Origin: Anisodus tanguticus
Taxonomy: Eukaryota > Streptophyta > Magnoliopsida > Solanales > Solanaceae
Assembly: GCA_034509755.1 (NCBI GenBank)
Contig: CM067559.1
Span: 41,393,032-41,457,031, forward strand
Direction: 5' to 3'
Length of the DNA: 64,000 bases
Shown: piece by piece, positions 58,345 through 64,000 of the stretch
How the letters are laid out: each line of letters opens with the position of its first letter
Position numbering within the stretch: the first letter of the stretch is position 1
Made by a program: the position numbers and the translations under genes
Notes under the pieces: generated by a model
Seen by the model: only the letters and a program-made list of their open reading frames with translations
Database searches by the model: none
What the model was told of the DNA's origin: nothing

Positions 58345-58700
58345 AAAATGATTTAAATGATCTTCTATAATTGGGATGAATTTAAACAAGTTCCCCAAAA
58401 TATACCGTTGAATAGTTTTAGTCATTGTATTAAAGTTTGTTAAAATTTGGCACTTTTGATTTTCATTAAATATTTAACAAATTATAGCGGTTAGATTTAG
58501 AATTCTGAAAGAAAAATATTTAGTAGGAACTAATATTTTGGAGGTGCAAATTTTGTGTTTTTATGCTATTCCAAACTTTTATTGGTGACGGGTGCCATTT
58601 TTTGAGATGCAATTTCTATGTTTTTGTCTATTTCGGACGTCTGATGTAATTTTGGTGTTGCAATTTTTGCAATTTGACGGAACTTTCTTAGTGTTTCTGT
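58345..58700. repeat. Relative of the long-arm MITE at 28393
   Basis: GAGAAAATGATTTAAATGATC, CCACTTTTGATTTTC-like text and AAATATTTAACAAATTATAG follow the same order as the left arm at 28393-28545. GCAATTTCTATGTTTTTG and GACGGAAC mark the other side. The arms have diverged strongly. Confidence 0.4.
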
Positions 58701-59226
58701 TTAAATCTTTTTCTTTTTCATAGTTCTTATTAAATCTTACGATCATCATTTATTTTCCTTGTAAACAAATTAAAAGGACACGCCTTTTGTTTACTTGCGC
58801 TACTCTTCTTTTTAATCTCTTTCGTATTTTAATTTTCTTTATGATAAAAAGAGAGTTATATTATTGAACTTTAACATTAATATAAATTATATATATCGCC
58901 AAGAAAGCAATTATTTGGTTCACTTCTTTCATGATGTTATTGATCTGTTTTTCTATTACGTAAACTGAAGTAAAAGAACATAATGTGGAAGTTAGCATCT
59001 TGTCTTTTCTCTTTTTGTATTTTTTTTATGATTAAAGTTGAAGATATATATTCCACATTCTGGCGAATATCATTTTCAACCCTTGCATTGCATGCATCGC
59101 ATCGTTTTAGGAAATGAAAAGGAATTTTAAAAAGAAAAGTAGACGTGCATGCCAAAAAACAAATAAACATTTTTTGGACATTTGCATATGGACGCACCTA
59201 CTCTATACTTATACGATTACGCTCTT
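58701..59226. other. AT-rich intergenic DNA
   Basis: No gene or element boundary recognised; small frames on - lack motifs. Confidence 0.4.
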
Positions 59227-59443
59227 GGAGCTCGTTTGGTACGAGAGTTACGGGATAATTAATCCCGAAATTAAATTTGAAATCAGTTTATTTCATATTT
59301 GATTGGGATAAAATCTCGGGATAACTAATTCTCGAATTGCAGTGATATTTTTTTATCTCACATGAATGTGAAATAATAATTCCGAGATAACTCATCCCAA
59401 GATAATTAATCTCGGAATAACTTGTTCCCAATTAAACGAGCCC
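59227..59443. mobile_element. MITE with GGGATAA-rich interior
   Basis: GGAGCTCGTTTGGTACGAG at the left pairs with ATTAAACGAGCCC at the right. Inside, GGGATAATTAATCCCG, CGGGATAACTAATTC, CCGAGATAACTCATCCC and AAGATAATTAATCTCGG form several short palindromes. No sure target duplication. Confidence 0.7.
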
Positions 59444-59499
59444 TTAATGAGTTGTGTGAAACTTCACTTTCATCTAAACTTCTTATCTTAAAAATGTTA

Positions 59500-61368
59500 T
59501 GAGTGGTTAGCAAACATCGATATATTGTTTGGCTATTCGTAGGATGCACAGGGGAGCAACAGGGTCTGACGAGATCCCGGTGAAATTTTGGAAATATCCG
59601 CAAGGCAGGTATGGAGTGGTTGTCGAAGTTGTTTAATGTCATTTTTAGGACGGCGAAAATGCCCGAGGAATGGAGGTTGAATAAAATGGTCCATGTGTAC
59701 AAGAACAAGATGGATGACATCCAGAATTGCAATAACTATAGGGGTATTAAGTTGTTAAGCCATACTATGAAAGTTTGAGAGAGGGTGGTAGAGATGAGGG
59801 TAAAGAGGGGCGTGTCTATCTCGGAGAACTAATTTGAATTCATGCCTAGGCACTCGACTACATAAATCATTCATATGGTAAGGAGACTAGTGGAGCAGTA
59901 TATGGAGAGAAAGAAGGACTTACATATGGTGTTCATCGACCTAGAAAAAACATACGACAAAGTCCTGAGGGAAGTTCTATGAAGATGTTTGGAGGCTAGT
60001 AATGTACATATGACATACACGATAGCGATCAAGGACATGTATGATGGAGCAAGGACTAGGGTAAGGACAGCGGGAGGAGACTCGAAACATTTTCCAGTTA
60101 TGATGGGGTTGCACCAGGTCAGCCTTTAGTCCATTTTTATTTTCCCTAGTGATGGATGTTTTGACGCGGCAAAATTAAGAAGAGGCCCCATTGTGCATAT
60201 TATTCGCAGATGACATAATTTTGATCGAAGAGACTCGTGGCAGAGGTAACACTAAGCTGGAGGTTTGAAGATAGATCCTAGAATTTAAAGGGTTCGGGTT
60301 GAGCAAGACCAAGACTGAATACTTGGAGGGCAAGTTCTGTGAAACAGCGTATGGGGATGGCGTGGAAGTGAAGCTTGATACCTAGGTCATTCAAAAAAGA
60401 GATAGTTTCAAGTATCTTGGGTCTATTATTCAAGGTAATGAAGAGATTGACGAAGATGTCACACACGATATTGGTGCAGGGTGGATGAAATGAAGGCTTG
60501 CATCCGGAGTCTTGTGTGATAAGAGAGTGCCACCAAAACTTAAAGGCAAGTTATACAGAATGTTCGTTAGACCAACTATATTGTATAAGGCGGAGTGTTA
60601 TCCAGTCAAGAACTATCACATTAAGAATATGAATGTGACGAAAATGAGGATGTTGTGGTAGATGTGTGGGCATATGAGAAGAGATAAGATTAGAAATGAA
60701 GATATCTGAGACAATGTAGGGGTGGCCTCAGTGGAGGACAAGATACGAGATTGAGATGGTTGGGCATATAAAGAGGAGATACACGGATGCCCCTGTGCGG
60801 AGGTGTGAGACTGGAGATGTATATGTAGATCGAAGAAGTATTCGGGAGAGGTGATTAGACATGACATGACGTAGTTACAACTCACCGTGGACATGACCAT
60901 AAATAGGGGATCATGGAGGGCACGAATTAAGGTAGAAGGCTAGTAGGTAGTTGAGCATTGTAGCGCATCGTAATACTTTTGTAGTCTTTTGATTTATTTT
61001 ATTATTGGTTGTGTCTTGCACTTCATGGTCGTATGATTTGGTGGTAGTTAATTTATTGTTATTTTTTCCAGATTATTTTGACATGCTTTATTTAGTATTT
61101 TGGTATATGATTCATTACTTATATTATTTTCTTTTGCGGATTGCTTTTTGATTTCCTACCTACTTGTTTCTTTCACTTCGTTATCTTATTTTCTTGCTGC
61201 TATTACCGCTTATTATTACTATTGCTTTTTTATTTCTACTTAAGCGGAGGTCTATCAGAAACAATCTCTCTACCCGTTAAAAGATAGGTATAAGGTATGC
61301 GTACACTCTACCCTCCCCAGACCCCATCTGGTGTGATTATGCTGGGTATGTTATTGTTATTGTTGTAA
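59500..61368 (+). mobile_element. 5'-truncated RTE-type LINE, + strand
   Basis: It is the same family as 15555-18070 but in + orientation. It starts before GTAGGATGCACAGGGG (59538), matching the RT N-terminal region of the first copy. It runs to a 3' tail with CCTCCCCAGACCCCATC and GTTATTGTTATTGTTG near 61368. The start is approximate and no target duplication is clear. It keeps the C-terminal half, which lets the 3' module be compared with the SINEs. Confidence 0.85.
59540..60960 (+). pseudogene. RTE LINE reverse transcriptase pseudogene
   Basis: Segments in shifting frames read WRLNKMVHVYKNK and NYRGIKLLSHTMK, then VRRLVEQYMERKKDLHMVFI (59878-59940). They continue with TYDKVLREVL, IKDMYDGARTRVRTAGGDSK, a degenerate ADD site near 60205, and a C-terminal region (PPKLKGKLYRMFVRPTILY) near 60530. 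Many stops show decay beyond that of the intron 1 copy. The longest frames on the opposite strand (59406-59732, 60616-60900) are shadows. Confidence 0.8.
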
Positions 61369-61473
61369 TATTTTTTTTAATAATAGTAGTTTTTTTGGAG
61401 TAACAAAATGGTTTATAAGTTTAGCATTAGTTTTTCTAATGGTAGTTGGGGTAGTATATGGAGCAATCATATA

Positions 61474-61708
61474 TTCCCTTTGTCTTAACTTATGTGACAC
61501 ACTTTCCTCTTTAATCTGATAAAAAAATATCGCATTTCTATATTTAAAAATAATTTAACTTTAAATTCTTATTTTACCCTTAATGAGATAATTTATAATC
61601 ACACAAATATTTACGACTTATTTTAGATCACAAATATCAAAAATATTTTTTAATTTGTTTTTTAAACGTTGTGCATAGTTAAATAACATCACATGCATAA
61701 ATTGGGAC
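61474..61708. mobile_element. Stowaway-like MITE
   Basis: TTCCCTTTGTCTTAACTTATG, CCCTTAATGAGATAATTTATAA, CACACAAATATTTACGAC and CATAAATTGGGACAAGTA follow the copy at 24924 in order. The terminal bases are worn. Confidence 0.7.
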
Positions 61709-62854
61709 AAGTATGTAAAATTTAGCAAGACCAGTAAATAAGTACATATATTTACTTATTTTTGTGTATTTATAGTAGCTTTAAGGCTAGGCTCTAGGCA
61801 TAAAGTGTGTACACTTATTTTAAATAAGTAGTACTACTTAGTTAGCCATAAAGTTTATATAGCATTTTAGAGGGCTGAGTCTATATAATTAATTAGATAT
61901 AAAGTTTTTGCTTTATTGATATTGACTCCCTCGATCATTCTATATACGGGCCAGTGGCTACTTTTGCATGTTGAAGTTAATGCAAAACCTTGATTATTTT
62001 AAATATGTCAACTTGTGCATAATCATACATAAAAGGTACCTACCGGTAAAAATATAAAATAATAAACAAGGAACCTGTTGTATTATATACTATATAGTAT
62101 GTAAGTGAATGGAAAATTTATTCTTCTAGAAGGGAGGGTACAAAGGGGTCATTTCAACTTCTTTTATTGGAAATTAAATTGTACATATACGTTAACATTA
62201 TTTTTTATGTGTAGTTAGTAAATATAAAATTTCCTCAATTTTTTCATGTGTTTTCTTTATTAAGTCAATTAGTGAAATCCTGACCCTGTCACTTAACAAC
62301 TTCCTAGATTACTTTAAAACACAAGTTATAAATAAGAATACGTTTAGCTTACAATCACCCTGTGATAAGTGGATAATATTAAAAAGAATATTACCAAATA
62401 ATCAGATCACCGAAGTAGTCTCTACCCTCCTTTGACTTGTATTTCCCCTTTGCCTTCCGCCGCGGGTACTCTTTCGCCTGGGAGCTTGGGAGTCAGTTAC
62501 GGGTATCCTCTGATCGTCTTCCTGCAGGTCTTATGCATTTTAAATTAATTAAATTAATAAATTTAATGGCTGTAGAAAAAAGACTAGATTGGGGTGGGAG
62601 GGTTGAGCTGGCTAGAGAACTGAAGTAGGGGAGAAAGACAGTTTTTTAGCTCTTTATAAATAATTATGGATAAAAAATTTAGATTAGGAACAATGTCTAA
62701 TTTAATTCGATCTTGTATTATATATTTAGTTATGTCATACCTTAAACTTTTGAGTCATTAATTTGATTCGTATTTATCATGATTTTTATTAATAGAGATA
62801 TGAAATTTGATGGACTGCACGTGTCTAAATTCACATTTTTTTCATTCGAGAATC
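61709..62854. other. AT-rich intergenic DNA
   Basis: No gene recognised. A short GC-richer stretch at 62440-62530 contains an open frame (62437-62628) without known motifs and without a convincing context. Confidence 0.45.
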
Positions 62855-62950
62855 TATCGGAAACAACATCTCTATCCTACAAAGATATGGGTAAAGTTTG
62901 CGTAAATCTATCCTCCCCATACCCCACTTATAGGTTTACAATGAGTTTGT
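62850..62950 (+). mobile_element. TS-like SINE remnant
   Basis: GAATCTATCGGAAACAACATC, GGGTAAAGTTTGCGTAAATC, CTCCCCATACCCCAC and GTTTGTTGTTAC follow the SINE 3' module in order with many substitutions. Confidence 0.7.
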
Positions 62951-64000
62951 TGTTACACGTCTAACTTCTTTATTTCTTCTTGGTTAGAACTCTGATTAAG
63001 GATCAAGGGTAAAACAAAGATGTTTTGTAATAATGGGATAATATAAAATTAAAAGTTTTACCAACGATAAAGTTACTCAATTTAAATAATACACGAAAAG
63101 AATTTGACCATTTTGAAATAAATAGACCTTAAAATTTGAAAATATATATATAACATAAACTCACCAACTACTTGTTGACCCTAAAAAGGGTATTGAGGCT
63201 AATTTGCTTATAGAGGGGAAGAAGTTAAGAGAGTGGTCGATTAAGTCGACACCTAATTTTGGATTCAATTTGACCTACTAATACTGATGTATCTTCCTTT
63301 TACTTTTTCAGAGTAGTTTGGTTATAAAAATAAGGATAATAATTTTAGGATAAAACGTCGAATTATTTTATTCGGTGTTTTGTTGAAATTTAATTCCAAT
63401 ATCATTTATATTATAATTGCTTATATATTATTTTTAATGTGGGTATAATAACAAAGATGTCCTCCAAAAATCTTCTCCAGAATAATTTTGTTTGAGGCGC
63501 ATTTTAAGCTAAATAATGGTTTCATTCATCAAATCCTCAATTATTTTTTCTAAGTAAAATTTATTTTTATATATAAATTTTTAACTTCCAAATAACTTTA
63601 TTTAAACCTTAACTTCAAAATATTTATCTTTTCTAACTCCGATCAAATATTGTCCAAATGCCTGTAATACAATATGAGTTAGATTATGTGCGATGTAGTT
63701 GAAAGATGTGATATGTCTTCTTTGTCACAATTATCATTTTCAAGAAAACCAATAATGTCCTTATCAAGCAACAAGTCCTTGAAAATATTGTCAAACTTAG
63801 AAACAATTGTATCTTTCCAATAAATTCCCTTCTTTTGGGAGGTTGGTGGTGGAGTACTATCCAAGAATGTGACTCATACGCGAATTTAGAATTTTAATTT
63901 GATGGTAGAATTTTAAGTTAATATTAATTAAAATTATACGTTTGATCTAACATTTCTTAAAAATATTAACTATTATAAGTAATCATATAAAAATCTATAA
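62951..64000. other. AT-rich intergenic DNA to the window end
   Basis: No gene recognised. A frame on - at 63679-63864 (61 codons) has no recognisable motif. The text from 63310 to 63660 is a mosaic of AT-rich sequence, possibly a worn MITE. Confidence 0.4.

Noticed and set aside
59406..59732. 108-codon frame on -
   Set aside because: It is antisense to the + strand LINE RT region (WRLNKMVHVYKNK).
62437..62628. 63-codon frame in a local GC-rich stretch
   Set aside because: No recognisable motif, no neighbouring exons and a low-complexity end; not supportable as a gene.

Overview
The window looks like nuclear DNA of a dicot plant, most probably a Solanaceae species and perhaps Nicotiana. It carries intron-rich genes with GT-AG introns. 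It also carries SINEs whose 3' end matches a LINE tail (TS-like family), Au-type SINEs, RTE-type LINEs and MITE families typical of that family. The genus is an inference from repeat families I recognise, not from a search.

Only two host genes can be fully assembled, and they converge tail to tail. SF3A2, a U2 snRNP splicing factor, lies on + in six exons from 12367 to 21915 and encodes 345 residues. A phosphatidylinositol-4-phosphate 5-kinase with eight MORN repeats lies on - in nine coding exons from 32266 down to 24018 and encodes 811 residues. Every exon junction in both genes keeps the reading frame. A third host-derived piece, around 5540-6120 on -, is a broken papain-like cysteine protease fragment between two Copia copies.

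Everything else is mobile DNA, layered as follows. 1-1290: MITE remains, a long-inverted-repeat element and a GTATAC-rich repeat. 1480-9944: two degenerate Copia elements of one family; the second is split by a hAT-like element with a perfect 8-bp target duplication. 10440-12294: small repeats, a promoter-like stretch and a hAT-like element ending 72 bp before the SF3A2 start codon. 12367-21915: SF3A2, whose 5.6-kb first intron holds a tandem array copied from its own exon 1/intron 1 junction plus an antisense RTE LINE; later introns hold a SINE, a hairpin MITE, a Mutator-like element and a further MITE. 22150-24017: a GGATCC-rich element. 24018-34420: the kinase gene, with insertions in five of its eight coding introns and in a probable 5' UTR intron. 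34420-37693: SINE relics. 37694-42542: a Copia element with both LTRs. 43437-46267: a probable solo LTR of 2.8 kb. 46931-49189: a nested MITE pair and a 5'-truncated Copia. 49901-57284: a Gypsy-type element with two LTRs and a gag relic on - but no pol, carrying on + an intron-containing, gene-like unit with its own TATA box. 57600-64000: hAT-like relic, SINE, MITEs, a + strand RTE LINE and AT-rich DNA without a gene.

The most unusual points are the gag-only LTR element with an opposite-strand spliced unit, the SF3A2 intron array with extra copies of the splice donor, and the hAT insertion between the likely SF3A2 promoter and its start codon.
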